A stretch of 15,357 bases of DNA from NCBI GenBank assembly GCA_020199975.1, contig JAIVJP010000096.1, positions 1 through 15,357 on the forward strand, given 5' to 3'. Each line of letters begins with the position of its first letter. Position 1 is the stretch's first letter. The notes under the pieces were generated by a model. That model did not search any database, was not told the DNA's origin, and saw only the letters and a program-made list of their open reading frames with translations. Shown here piece after piece: positions 7,687-15,092 of this stretch. Origin of the DNA: Acidobacteriota bacterium (GTDB taxonomy: Bacteria > Acidobacteriota > Blastocatellia > Pyrinomonadales > Pyrinomonadaceae). Both the position numbers and the translations under genes were made by a program.

Positions 7687-8538
7687 ACCAACGCCGGCAA
7701 GTCAACCCTGCTCAATCGGCTGGTGGGCCAAAAGCTTGCGGCTGTTTCTAACAAGCCACAGACCACTCGCTTCCGGATTCAGGGCGTCATCACCCGACTC
7801 GATGGTCAGATAGTCCTGGTGGATACACCCGGTGTTCACAAACCCGGTTATGAGATGAATCGCAGGATGATGTCTACGGTGCAGGATGCACTGCTGGGCG
7901 TAGACCTGGTCTGTTTGATTCGCGATGCTTCGGTGAAGACTGGCAATGGGGATCGATTCGTTTTGGATCTGGTCCAAGAGTCAGGCAAACCGGCGCTACT
8001 CTTGCTCAATAAGATCGACAAACTTGAAGACAAGTCGGCCCTGCTGCCACTGATCGATTCGTACCGCAACGAATATGACTGGCAGGAGATTGTGCCCATA
8101 TCCGCTTTGCGAGGAAGCGCATTGGAGGTCGTGCTCGATCAAATGATCAAGCACCTGCCGGAATCCGAACCTCTCTTCGGCGAAGACGAGCTCACCGATC
8201 AATCGATGCGCTCAATGGTCGCTGAGATCATTCGCGAGAAGATTCTGCAGACAACGGAAGAAGAGATTCCTTACGTCACTGCGGTGGTAACCGAAAAATG
8301 GGAAGAGGTCCGCGAGGATTTCACGCGCATCTACTGCGCAATATTCGTCGAAAGGCCGTCGCAAAAGAAGATCATTATTGGCAAGGGCGCATCACGTTTG
8401 AAAGAGATTGGCATAGGCGCACGCAGGGAGATCGAGCAGCTTCTGGGGCATCGCTGCCATCTGCAGTTATTCGTGAAGGTCGAGGAAGAGTGGCGCAACA
8501 AGGAACATCTGCTGGATGAAATGGGCATCGGGCAGTAG
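7687..8538 (+). CDS. era: GTPase Era, 5' end disrupted
   Basis: Era is a GTPase that binds the 3' end of 16S rRNA and helps 30S subunit maturation. From 7687 the frame gives TNAGKSTLLNRLVGQKL (P-loop without its first Gly), KPQTTRFRIQG (G2 region), DTPGVHKP (G3), NKID (G4) and ISAL (G5). A KH domain ends in LFVKVEEEWRNKEHLLDEMG near the stop at 8538. All of the normal protein is present except the first 15-20 residues. The frame has a stop just upstream (TAG within 7669-7671). An ATG at 7655 opens a likely N-terminus (MTVTRRHSTYG) in a different frame, so a short piece of about ten codons, including the first P-loop glycine, seems missing between about 7680 and 7687. The next possible start, GTG 7723, would remove the P-loop. 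Era is essential in most bacteria, which makes an assembly defect likely. Confidence 0.9.
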   Translation, partial: TNAGKSTLLNRLVGQKLAAVSNKPQTTRFRIQGVITRLDGQIVLVDTPGVHKPGYEMNRRMMSTVQDALLGVDLVCLIRDASVKTGNGDRFVLDLVQESGKPALLLLNKIDKLEDKSALLPLIDSYRNEYDWQEIVPISALRGSALEVVLDQMIKHLPESEPLFGEDELTDQSMRSMVAEIIREKILQTTEEEIPYVTAVVTEKWEEVREDFTRIYCAIFVERPSQKKIIIGKGASRLKEIGIGARREIEQLLGHRCHLQLFVKVEEEWRNKEHLLDEMGIGQ

Positions 8539-8572
8539 GCCTCACTTCCTCGTTGAAGTGTTCAGAAACCGA

Positions 8573-8577
8573 AGGAG
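8573..8577 (+). promoter_or_regulatory. Shine-Dalgarno sequence of prmA
   Basis: AGGAG lies five bases before a GTG codon at 8583. It fixes the start of prmA even though the reading frame from that codon stops after 24 residues. Without it one might take the downstream ATG 8704 as the start and overlook that the gene is broken. Confidence 0.65.
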
Positions 8578-8582
8578 AAAGA

Positions 8583-9174
8583 GTGGCCCAGTCCATAAAC
8601 ACTCCCTCGGGGTCTAGATGGTACGCGCTCGACGTCGTGCTGGTGTCCGAGGAGTGAGATTCGAGATACTCTCGATCGCATTGTCATTCGCATCGAGCCG
8701 GGCATGGCCTTCGGCACCGGCACCCACGAAACCACTCGCCTCTGTCTCTCGGCAATCGAAAAGCATTTTGACGGTGGAAGTTTTCTCGACGTCGGGACCG
8801 GCACGGGCATCCTGGCCCTCGCCGCAGCCAGGCTTTTTCCCGAGGCTCGCGTTGAGGCTTGTGACACCGACGCGAAGGCGGTTGGCATCGCGGAAGGGAA
8901 TGCGCAACTCAACGGAGTGTCAGACACAGTCTTTCGCGTGGGAAGCGTTGAGGAGGGCCGGACAGCGTCAGCCGATTGCGTCTGCGCCAATCTCACCGCC
9001 GAGCTGATCACACAGATTCTGCCCTCATTAATCGGCGCGACCTGCGGCCGCCTCATTCTTTCCGGCATTCTCGATTCTCAGAGAGATACCGTCCTCACGC
9101 GTCTTCAGGAACTTGGGGTGTCCGAAGCACCCGAAGTTACCAGCGAAGGCGAGTGGGTTTGTATCGTGGTCTAA
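8583..9174 (+). pseudogene. prmA: Ribosomal protein L11 methyltransferase, internal deletion and frame change
   Basis: PrmA uses S-adenosylmethionine to trimethylate ribosomal protein L11. The 5' piece starts at GTG 8583 and gives SRWYALDVVLVSEE before a TGA at 8655-8657; WYALDVVL resembles the first strand of the PrmA substrate-binding domain. The 3' piece, in another frame, is readable from about 8667 and holds DRIVIRIEPGMAFGTGTHE, the SAM-binding LDVGTGTGILALAAA, and CANLTAELI, the family counterpart of the catalytic-domain NxxA/L motif, up to the stop at 9174. PrmA normally has about 290 residues; here about 100 between the pieces (rest of the N-terminal domain and linker) are absent. The catalytic domain alone could be made from ATG 8704 (156 residues) but would lack L11 recognition. 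It sits between era and rsmE, and its stop is two bases before the rsmE start. Confidence 0.88.
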
Positions 9175-9176
9175 CA

Positions 9177-9941
9177 ATGATGATTCGTCGGAGATTCTAC
9201 ACGCCGCCGGGCGCATTCAGTTCTGATCTCAAGAGCCTGACACTGCAGGCTGAAGAGGCTCGACATCTCCGCGACGTGTTGCGGTTGAGGCCAGGTGATC
9301 GGGTCCACGTTTTCGATGGCGCGGGGAAAGAGTTTGATTGCTCGGTTGAGGAGAGTCGCAAGGATACGGTTCGGTTGAAGGTTTTGGCCGAGGTCGCACC
9401 CGTCCGGCCTGAATCACCTTTACAACTGAGGCTGGCGGTCGCCCTGCTGAAGAGCGACAAGTTTGATCTGGTGGTTCAAAAAGCGACCGAGTTGGGTGTC
9501 GCTCGCGTCGTGCCGGTAGCAACTAAGCTCGCGGATATACGTTTGCGCGATGATTCTGACGCGAACAAGCGGGTCACGCGCTGGCAACGGATTGCGCTGG
9601 AGGCGTCAAAGCAGTCGGGACGCGCGCTAATACCAGAAGTTACCCATCCGATTTCCTTCGCTGACCTGGTACAGGCTACGGACGCTACCGGGCTTCTGAA
9701 GTTGATGTTCTCTGAACGCGAGGGACAATCGCTTTTAGAAATGAAGAACAGGCTGGATGCCAATCAACAGCAAGTTTTAGCGCTGGTTGGGTCGGAAGGT
9801 GGTTGGACGGATGAAGAGCTCACCCTAGCGCGGGAAAATAACTGGGGCTTAGTTACGCTGGGCGGACGAACGCTGCGGGCCGAAACTGCTGCTATTGCCG
9901 TTACGGTGTTGCTACAACACCTTTACGGCGATCTTGTCTAA
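9177..9941 (+). CDS. rsmE: 16S rRNA (uracil1498-N3)-methyltransferase RsmE
   Basis: This intact 254-residue SPOUT-class methyltransferase modifies U1498 of 16S rRNA. The N-terminal PUA-like part runs from RRFYTPP to about residue 75, including EARHLRDVLRLRPGDRV. The central helix KSDKFDLVVQKATELGV (92-108) is typical. The C-terminal trefoil knot shows VGSEGGWTDEE (204-214) and LGGRTLRAETA (228-238), the usual SAM-binding loops. Where most homologues have GPEGG this protein has GSEGG. I chose ATG 9177; the open frame extends upstream to 8976, but that part lies inside prmA in another frame. The start follows the prmA stop by two bases, so translation is probably coupled. The prmA-rsmE pairing is common in bacteria. 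Confidence 0.95.
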   Translation: MMIRRRFYTPPGAFSSDLKSLTLQAEEARHLRDVLRLRPGDRVHVFDGAGKEFDCSVEESRKDTVRLKVLAEVAPVRPESPLQLRLAVALLKSDKFDLVVQKATELGVARVVPVATKLADIRLRDDSDANKRVTRWQRIALEASKQSGRALIPEVTHPISFADLVQATDATGLLKLMFSEREGQSLLEMKNRLDANQQQVLALVGSEGGWTDEELTLARENNWGLVTLGGRTLRAETAAIAVTVLLQHLYGDLV

Positions 9942-10008
9942 GATCTCTAAATCCACTACTGATCAAGTACGGGTTCTTCAATACTCTCCAACCTTGAGTG
10001 TTAGCCAG

Positions 10009-10148
10009 CCAGCGGGGGCAAGCCCACCTTCCTGACCACAAGCCGATTAGAGTTGAGCGCTAGTTTTTGATTAAAAGGCTTTCAAGGCAGACCGATCGAG
10101 CTAGTCAAAGAGTCTCGCAGGTCGGGAAGGTGGGCTTGCCCCCGCTGG
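10009..10148. repeat. Inverted repeat A in the rsmE/downstream-gene gap
   Basis: The 359-base gap 9942-10300 has no convincing gene. It holds two arms, 10009-10037 and 10120-10148, that are reverse complements over 29 bases with one mismatch; the outer 24 bases (10009-10032 with 10125-10148) are perfect. The arms contain a purine/G run and GCAAGCCCACCTTCC. The arms are about 80 bases apart, so this is not a simple terminator. It looks like a dispersed palindromic element or the ends of a very small non-autonomous transposable element. Nothing else recognisable is in the gap apart from the leader of the next gene. Confidence 0.85.
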
Positions 10149-10300
10149 GCTTGCGTACACGCATCGCTGGATCATGAGCTGTCGCGGGCGCAGAATATGT
10201 CCTACGATCCTGGCCTATCAAGTGCCGGACGAATAGTGTAGTGGAACAAACAGTAAAAGAGTGTCGACGAAGATTGGTCCGAGGAAGGAACCGCAGTCAC

Positions 10301-10576
10301 ATGGCTCTGAGCAAAGAAAAGGCAATTCAAAAAGCGCGCCAAGATCTGGCCGAACGGCTGGGTGTCAGCGAAAGCGATATCGAAACCCAGACTGTAGTTG
10401 ATGCTGACTTTCCTGACACGGCTCTGGGTGCGTCAGTCGCGGATGAGATGAGCGGGCAAATGATCACACCAGGGTGGCGTATCAAGTTGCGGGCGAAGGA
10501 TCAAATGTTTGAGTATCGCGCGAACAAGCATAATCTGAGATTGTACAATCACGAGGGGGCGAATTACCGTGTTTAG
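10301..10576 (+). CDS. Small conserved protein of unknown function
   Basis: The gene encodes a 91-residue soluble protein from ATG 10301, preceded by the purine-rich AGGAAGGA eleven bases upstream. An in-frame ATG at 10241 would add 20 basic residues without a ribosome site. The N-terminal half is helical (KEKAIQKARQDLAERLGVSESDIE). The second half has DFPDTALGAS, ITPGWRIKLRAKDQMFEYRAN. This resembles a small domain I associate with hypothetical proteins of cyanobacteria and Chloroflexi having WPD-SLGCP and TPGYRI...YEYHT, but I know of no assigned function. It has no signal peptide, membrane helix or cysteine. It lies 85 bases before the protease gene on the same strand, with an inverted repeat between them. 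Whether it belongs to the protease functionally cannot be told. Confidence 0.7.
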   Translation: MALSKEKAIQKARQDLAERLGVSESDIETQTVVDADFPDTALGASVADEMSGQMITPGWRIKLRAKDQMFEYRANKHNLRLYNHEGANYRV

Positions 10577-10651
10577 GTTTCGAGTTTCGAGTAGGAGGTT
10601 TTCGGGTTGCACGATCACCAACTAGAAACTTCTGAACCCGAAACCCGAAAC
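10577..10651. repeat. Inverted repeat D between the small gene and the protease gene
   Basis: Arms 10577-10592 and 10636-10651 pair over 16 bases with two differences. The left arm is a doubled GTTTCGAG-like unit and the right arm, read in reverse complement, is a doubled GTTTCGGG-like unit. Both differences would be tolerated as G-U pairs in one RNA strand. A shorter inner pair, 10601-10608 with 10635-10642, offers an alternative fold. It begins directly after the stop of the small gene and ends just before the protease Shine-Dalgarno GGAG at 10653-10656. It could therefore act as a hairpin between the two genes, or simply be a dispersed repeat. Confidence 0.65.
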
Positions 10652-10661
10652 TGGAGCAGCA

Positions 10662-11940
10662 ATGAACCGCAATAAGTTTGTCCTGCAGATCGCGCTCGCC
10701 ATTTTCCTGATCCTCATTGCCGCACTTGCCGGCCAGCTCCGGAAAGTGCAAAAGGAATGGCGGACGGCAGTTAGGATCATGCCCGGCGCTTCAGAGCCCT
10801 ACGTGGTTTTTGATCCGAACCAGATTGACGAGACACGAGAGAACAGCGAGCCGGAGGTGCTGGTAAAGTTTCGCCCCGGCGTGTCCGGAGATGCGATTAC
10901 TAAAATCGCCGCCCGGCTTAACGATCGCGTCGAAGACGAGATTGAGTCGGTGTCAGGTCTGGCGGCAATTGACGACCTCGACAATCTCGAGCCGGAATCA
11001 ATCGCAGCCGAGTATCGAACGTTGCCGGAGGTGGAGTATGCGGAGCCCAGCTACGAAATCAGTTTGAATCACGGCGGTGGAGGATTCAAACACCTGCATC
11101 CGAATGACGCGCGCTTTTCGGATCAGTGGGCTCTGGATAATGATGGACGGAACGGCGGTAAAGAGGGTGCGGATATCGGAGCGTTGCGTGCGTGGGTAAC
11201 AACCACAGGCGATGACGACATCGTAGTTGCCGTGCTCGATAGTGGAGTTGATTACACTCACAGTGATTTGCAAAACAACATCTGGATTCGTCCTGAAAAT
11301 ATCAAACGGTATGAAGATCGCCAGCTAGGCTCGATCGAGGACTCTCATGGTTACAACGCCGTCGAGAACACGGGTGATCCGATGGATGAGAATGGCCACG
11401 GTACCCACTGTGCCGGAATTATTGGCGCCGAAGGCGGGAACGAAATAGGCATTAGCGGCGTCAACTGGAAAGTAAAGATCATGCCCCTGAAGTTCATGAA
11501 CGCCATCGGTTTTGGAACTGGAAAAAACGCAATTGAAGCGATCAATTACGTGATCGATCGCAAACGCGCCGGAGTGAATGTACGCGTCATTAGCGCTAGT
11601 TGGGGCACGAGTATTCCGTCCCGGGCACTCGAGGATGTGATCCGCAAAGCCCACGAGGCGGGAATACTTTTCGTGGCGGCGAGTGGAAACGACGGTGTCA
11701 ATACGTGCAAATATTTTGAGTACCTGGCTTGGCAACGAGTATGAGGAGCATTCAGGAACCTCGATGGCTACACCCATGGTGTCTGGCGTTGCCGCTCTGG
11801 TGCTGTCAAAACGGCCCCAGCTCTCAGTTGACGAGTTGCGGTCCACTCTGCTCAAGTCGGTCGACAAAATTTCCCATCTGTACGGAAAAGTTTCGACAGG
11901 CGGACGAATCAGCTCCGTCAAGGCCGTCGGCGCCGAGTAG
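10662..11940 (+). pseudogene. Membrane-anchored subtilisin-like (S8) serine protease, internal deletion and frame change
   Basis: Start ATG 10662 follows GGAG by five bases. Residues 7-24 form a signal or membrane anchor. Residues 60-130 resemble an inhibitor I9-like propeptide (EVLVKFRPGVSGDAI...VEYAEPSYEI). The catalytic domain has the Asp motif VAVLDSGVDYTHSDL, the His motif GHGTHCAGIIGA and the oxyanion Asn in AASGND. After SGNDGVNT (near 11700) the frame ends at 11744. The Ser motif GTSMATPMVSGVAALV lies in another frame, readable from about 11709 (ANILSTWLGNEY) to the stop at 11940. Judged from other subtilases about 40 residues are missing between the parts, normally including YPA and the AAPG loop. 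As written the serine nucleophile is not translated with the rest, so the product would be inactive. If the join is an assembly error, the real protein is an ordinary extracytoplasmic subtilase. Confidence 0.9.
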
Positions 11941-12045
11941 CGTCCCGCTCCCACGATCTCGATTTTCGCAGTATATCTTTCCAGTATGTCTTTAGCCGGG
12001 AGGAGCATCGTGGGCCCTCATGTCCCTGGCCCGGAGGGGGGTCGC

Positions 12046-12075
12046 TTGCCTAGAAGGCGCTGTATGCCTGATAAT
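12046..12075 (+). promoter_or_regulatory. Candidate sigma-70 promoter of the zinc-ribbon/galE unit
   Basis: TTGCCT (12046-12051) and GATAAT (12070-12075) are separated by 18 bases and lie about 60 bases before the GTG start at 12138. They fit -35 and -10 boxes with moderate quality. The 197-base gap after the protease holds nothing else I can recognise. Confidence 0.35.
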
Positions 12076-12137
12076 CACTCTCGATGATTGTTCCCAACCG
12101 TACCAGACCAGACCTGATCTTTTTAGGGAGATAACGA

Positions 12138-12899
12138 GTGAAAGCGGAATTGCACCAATTAGTCGCTTTACAAAAACTAGACACAAGCATACGAAGACTA
12201 CAAACAGAACTGGAAGCCATTCCCCAAAAGCGCGCGGAGATCGAAAACGAGTTCGATCAGCGCGCTTTTGAAATTCGGGCCCTCGAAAATCGCCGCGATG
12301 AGGCGAAGCATACTCGCACGCGCCTGGACATTGAGATTGTCGATCAACGATCACGAGCGGAAAGGGCCGAGCGTAATCTAATGATGTCGAGGAAACAAGA
12401 CGAATACACCGCTGCGATACGTGAAGCCGACGCGGCCCGGAAACAAATCTCGGCACTGGAAACTCAAACTCTCGAGCAGATGGAAATTCTGGAGCAAGCT
12501 GAAGCCGCACTGACCGAACGTGCGGCGGAGGTAGTTAGCCTAAACTCTGACCGAGAGGCGAGGCTGAAAGCCTTTGACGAAGAGACGCGTCAGCAGGAGG
12601 CCCAACTGGACTCAAGCCGTGCTGAACGCGAGCGCGTCTTCAATACGCTGCCGAAGCCGATGAGCGCGCTCTACAAACGGATTAGCGTCCGCATACGCGA
12701 TGGAATCGCCGTTGCCGAGGCTCGCAACGGAGCTTGTATGGCTTGCTTCATGGCTCTCCGGCCTCAGGCGATGTCGGAGGTCCGCCGCGGAGAGGAAGTT
12801 GTTACGTGTGACAACTGTAACCGTATCCTTTATTACGTTCCGGCTGATTCAGCAAATACCAACTCGACGTCAGTCCAACCGAAAGTTGCACATACTTAA
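12138..12899 (+). CDS. Coiled-coil protein with C4 zinc ribbon (DUF164 family)
   Basis: The gene encodes an intact 253-residue protein. It starts with GTG 12138, seven bases after AGGGAG, and no ATG fits better. Residues 1-170 form a long charged coiled-coil hairpin with heptad-like spacing and one turn near the middle (RNLMMSRKQDEYTAAIREA, conserved in the family). The C-terminus carries a zinc ribbon: Cys200-x2-Cys203 and Cys224-x2-Cys227 in CDNCNRILYY. This is the zf-RING_7/DUF164 architecture also found in Chlamydia CdsZ and Helicobacter HP0958 (FlgZ). There it acts as an adaptor in type III or flagellar export, or on RNA. In organisms without such systems its role is unknown. A tail of about 20 polar residues follows the ribbon. 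galE begins six bases after the stop, so the two are co-transcribed. Confidence 0.88.
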   Translation: MKAELHQLVALQKLDTSIRRLQTELEAIPQKRAEIENEFDQRAFEIRALENRRDEAKHTRTRLDIEIVDQRSRAERAERNLMMSRKQDEYTAAIREADAARKQISALETQTLEQMEILEQAEAALTERAAEVVSLNSDREARLKAFDEETRQQEAQLDSSRAERERVFNTLPKPMSALYKRISVRIRDGIAVAEARNGACMACFMALRPQAMSEVRRGEEVVTCDNCNRILYYVPADSANTNSTSVQPKVAHT

Positions 12900-12905
12900 A
12901 TAAAC

Positions 12906-13886
12906 ATGCGGGTGCTTGTAACCGGAGGTGCCGGCTACATCGGTAGCGTCGTTACTGAGGAACTGGTGAAAGACGGCCATCAGGTGGTCGTCTATGACAG
13001 TCTCTATAAAGGACATCGCCAGGCGGTCGTCGCGGGAGCGGATTTTGTTCAGGCGGATTTGATGGATGCCGCAACCTTGCGGACGACTCTGAATGACCGT
13101 CAGATCAACGCCGTAGTTCACATGGCGGCGGACTCACTCGTAGGAGAGTCGTGCGCAAATCCGGCAAAGTACTATAGCAACAATCTGGCCGCCGGATTGG
13201 TGCTGCTCGATACCATGCGCGAGGTAGGTGTTAACCGCATCGTGTTTTCTTCAACCGCGGCAACTTATGGTGAACCCGAGAAACAGCCAATCGAAGAAAA
13301 CGCTCCGAACATACCAACTAACCCCTACGGACAATCGAAGCTGGCATTCGAGGACGCGATGCGTTGGTATGACGAAGCCTATGGTCTTCGCTATGCGACT
13401 TTGCGCTACTTTAACGCTGCCGGGGCAAGCAAGAACTTCGGCGAGTCGCACGATCCCGAAACACATATCATACCCATCGCCTTGCAAGCCGCCGCGGGCC
13501 GCCGTTCCTTAGTCGAGGTTTACGGTGAGGATTATCTGACAGGTGACGGCACTTGTGTGCGCGACTATATTCACGTCATCGACCTGGCTCGGGCGCATAT
13601 ACTCGCTCTCAAAGTTGTGGAGCAAAGTAGTCGGATCTACAACCTTGGGTGCGGTGGTGAGGGCTACAGTGTGCGCGAGGTGATTGAGATTGCGCGCGAC
13701 GTGACTGGAAAAGACATTCCGATGCACATGGCGCCCAGGCGGGCGGGCGACCCGGCCGTTTTGGTTGCGAGCTCTGAAAAGATCAAGCGCGAATTGGGCT
13801 GGACGCCTCAGTACCAGGATTTACGAGTAATCATTGAATCTGCCTGGCGCTGGATGCTGGCCCACCCCGACGGCTATGAGTCGTAA
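12906..13886 (+). CDS. galE: UDP-glucose 4-epimerase
   Basis: This intact 326-residue protein interconverts UDP-glucose and UDP-galactose with bound NAD. It has GGAGYIG at residues 7-13, the substrate segment SSTAATYGEP around 115-124, the catalytic Tyr141-x3-Lys145 in NPYGQSK, LRYFNAAGA, and GDGTCVRDYIHVIDLA, which together are diagnostic for GalE rather than for other sugar epimerases. Length agrees with bacterial GalE (about 330). The start ATG 12906 is six bases after the preceding stop. No strong Shine-Dalgarno is visible, so coupling to the zinc-ribbon gene is likely. Its product may feed the surface-sugar genes on the other strand, but that link is only by proximity. Confidence 0.94.
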   Translation: MRVLVTGGAGYIGSVVTEELVKDGHQVVVYDSLYKGHRQAVVAGADFVQADLMDAATLRTTLNDRQINAVVHMAADSLVGESCANPAKYYSNNLAAGLVLLDTMREVGVNRIVFSSTAATYGEPEKQPIEENAPNIPTNPYGQSKLAFEDAMRWYDEAYGLRYATLRYFNAAGASKNFGESHDPETHIIPIALQAAAGRRSLVEVYGEDYLTGDGTCVRDYIHVIDLARAHILALKVVEQSSRIYNLGCGGEGYSVREVIEIARDVTGKDIPMHMAPRRAGDPAVLVASSEKIKRELGWTPQYQDLRVIIESAWRWMLAHPDGYES

Positions 13887-13924
13887 GTAGAGAGGCCCCG
13901 GGGTCGGCGCACGGTCGCTGGGTT

Positions 13925-14039
13925 GCTGGGAGCGCAGGCGTCCCGCCTGCAGGGCGTGTTTCAGCACGCTAACGTTGCGATCATTCAACCTTGGGATTCG
14001 CGCCGCTGGCGCTCATTGCAGGCGGGACGCCCTCCCAGC
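13925..14039. repeat. Inverted repeat B between galE and the polymerase gene
   Basis: Arms 13925-13951 and 14017-14039 are reverse complements apart from four extra bases (CGCA) in the left arm: 8 paired bases, a bulge, then 15 paired bases ending in CGCCTGCA. The left arm also has its own hairpin, GCAGGCG-TCC-CGCCTGC (13935-13951 region). About 65 bases separate the arms. It fills most of the 172-base gap and stops just before the ribosome site of the next gene. It resembles a dispersed GC-rich palindromic element; it could also attenuate read-through from galE. Confidence 0.82.
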
Positions 14040-14058
14040 GCCCACCAGGGAGGAAGGG

Positions 14059-15048
14059 ATGGCGAAGAAATCAACCCCTACGGAAAAAGCTCGACTCAAA
14101 CGAACGGCCGGAAAAGAAGGACCAGCCATCCCGGTAGAAGAGTTTCTCGCACTCAAAAACCCCAAAGGCGATCTGATCCTGGCGGTAGATGGCGAACACG
14201 TCTCTCTGACATCGCTCGATCGAGTTTACTGGCCTGATGGTAAGATCACGAAGTTTGATCTGCTCCGTTACTATATCGAGATTAGCCCCTACCTGCTCCC
14301 TTATTTGAAAGATCGGCCGGCCATACTGCAGCGCTGGCCGCGAGGCGTTAATGCGCCGATGTTTTTCCAGCAGGATCTGGACAGTGCGCCGCGATTCGTC
14401 AAGTCGGTCCGGCTAACAAACCAGGAGGGACGTGAACTTGATTACGCGGTTTACACGACGACAGCTTCCCTCCTCCACTTCGTGAACCTGGGCACCATCG
14501 AACAGCATCCCTGGCATTCAACAGTCAAGAAACTTTCCCAGCCGGATTGGATTGCGCTCGACCTCGATCCCAAAAAAGCCCCTTGGGAAAACGTGCTGGA
14601 AGTAGCGTTGATCACCAAGCAGGTCTGCGATGAAATCGGGTTGAAGGCTTTTCCGAAGACGTCCGGGTCATCAGGAATTCACATCTACTTGCCGCTCAAA
14701 CCCACCAACGAATACGAAACGGTTGGGGAGTTCGCGAAGCTGCTCGCGGGAGAAATTGCGCGGCGAATGCCAAAGATTGCCACGGTCGAACGCTCGTTGG
14801 CGAAGAGAAAGCACGACCAGGTTTATGTGGACTGGATGCAGAATGCGCGCGGGAAGAGTTTGGCTTCTGTTTACACGACGCGAGCTAAACCGAAAGCGAC
14901 TGTCTCAATGCCGGTGACCTGGAAACAGGTCGAAAAGGGCGTGAAGATCTCAGACTTTACTCTAAAAAATGTGCTCACGCTTTGCCGAAAGGCCGGTGAC
15001 GCGTGGGCAGATTTCTTTGCTAGCCGGCAGACACTCAAGCTGGGGTAA
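14059..15048 (+). CDS. Stand-alone LigD-type polymerase/primase domain protein
   Basis: This intact 329-residue protein starts at ATG 14059, five bases after AGGGAGG (14047-14053); an in-frame start at 13975 falls inside the repeat. It is an archaeo-eukaryotic-primase-fold polymerase of the LigD PolDom type used in bacterial non-homologous end joining for filling or adding nucleotides at breaks. Landmarks: LDRVYWPDGKITKFDLLRYY near 53-72, the metal-binding pair Asp168/Asp170 in ALDLDP, KTSGSSGIHIY (200-210), and the third acidic residue Asp258 in VYVDWMQN. The N-terminal 25 residues are lysine-rich. There is no ligase or phosphoesterase domain, so this is a separate polymerase protein rather than a full LigD. 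A Ku or ligase gene is expected nearby but none is visible in the window. Confidence 0.92.
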   Translation: MAKKSTPTEKARLKRTAGKEGPAIPVEEFLALKNPKGDLILAVDGEHVSLTSLDRVYWPDGKITKFDLLRYYIEISPYLLPYLKDRPAILQRWPRGVNAPMFFQQDLDSAPRFVKSVRLTNQEGRELDYAVYTTTASLLHFVNLGTIEQHPWHSTVKKLSQPDWIALDLDPKKAPWENVLEVALITKQVCDEIGLKAFPKTSGSSGIHIYLPLKPTNEYETVGEFAKLLAGEIARRMPKIATVERSLAKRKHDQVYVDWMQNARGKSLASVYTTRAKPKATVSMPVTWKQVEKGVKISDFTLKNVLTLCRKAGDAWADFFASRQTLKLG

Positions 15049-15092
15049 ATAGCTCGTGAGAAGCGCCTCGAAATTCACAAGTACCAGGAACT

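Noticed and set aside
9942..10300. CRISPR array or insertion sequence in the gap after rsmE
   Set aside because: There are only two inverted arms, no regularly spaced direct repeats and no transposase ORF.
2792..11744. A shared recognition sequence at the six joins (TAC appears near five of them)
   Set aside because: Three bases recur easily by chance within windows of about 20 bases, and no longer common motif is visible, so excision by a site-specific system is not supported.
13890..13925. Intrinsic terminator after galE (GGCCCCGGGG)
   Set aside because: The palindrome is short and is not followed by a U-rich tract.
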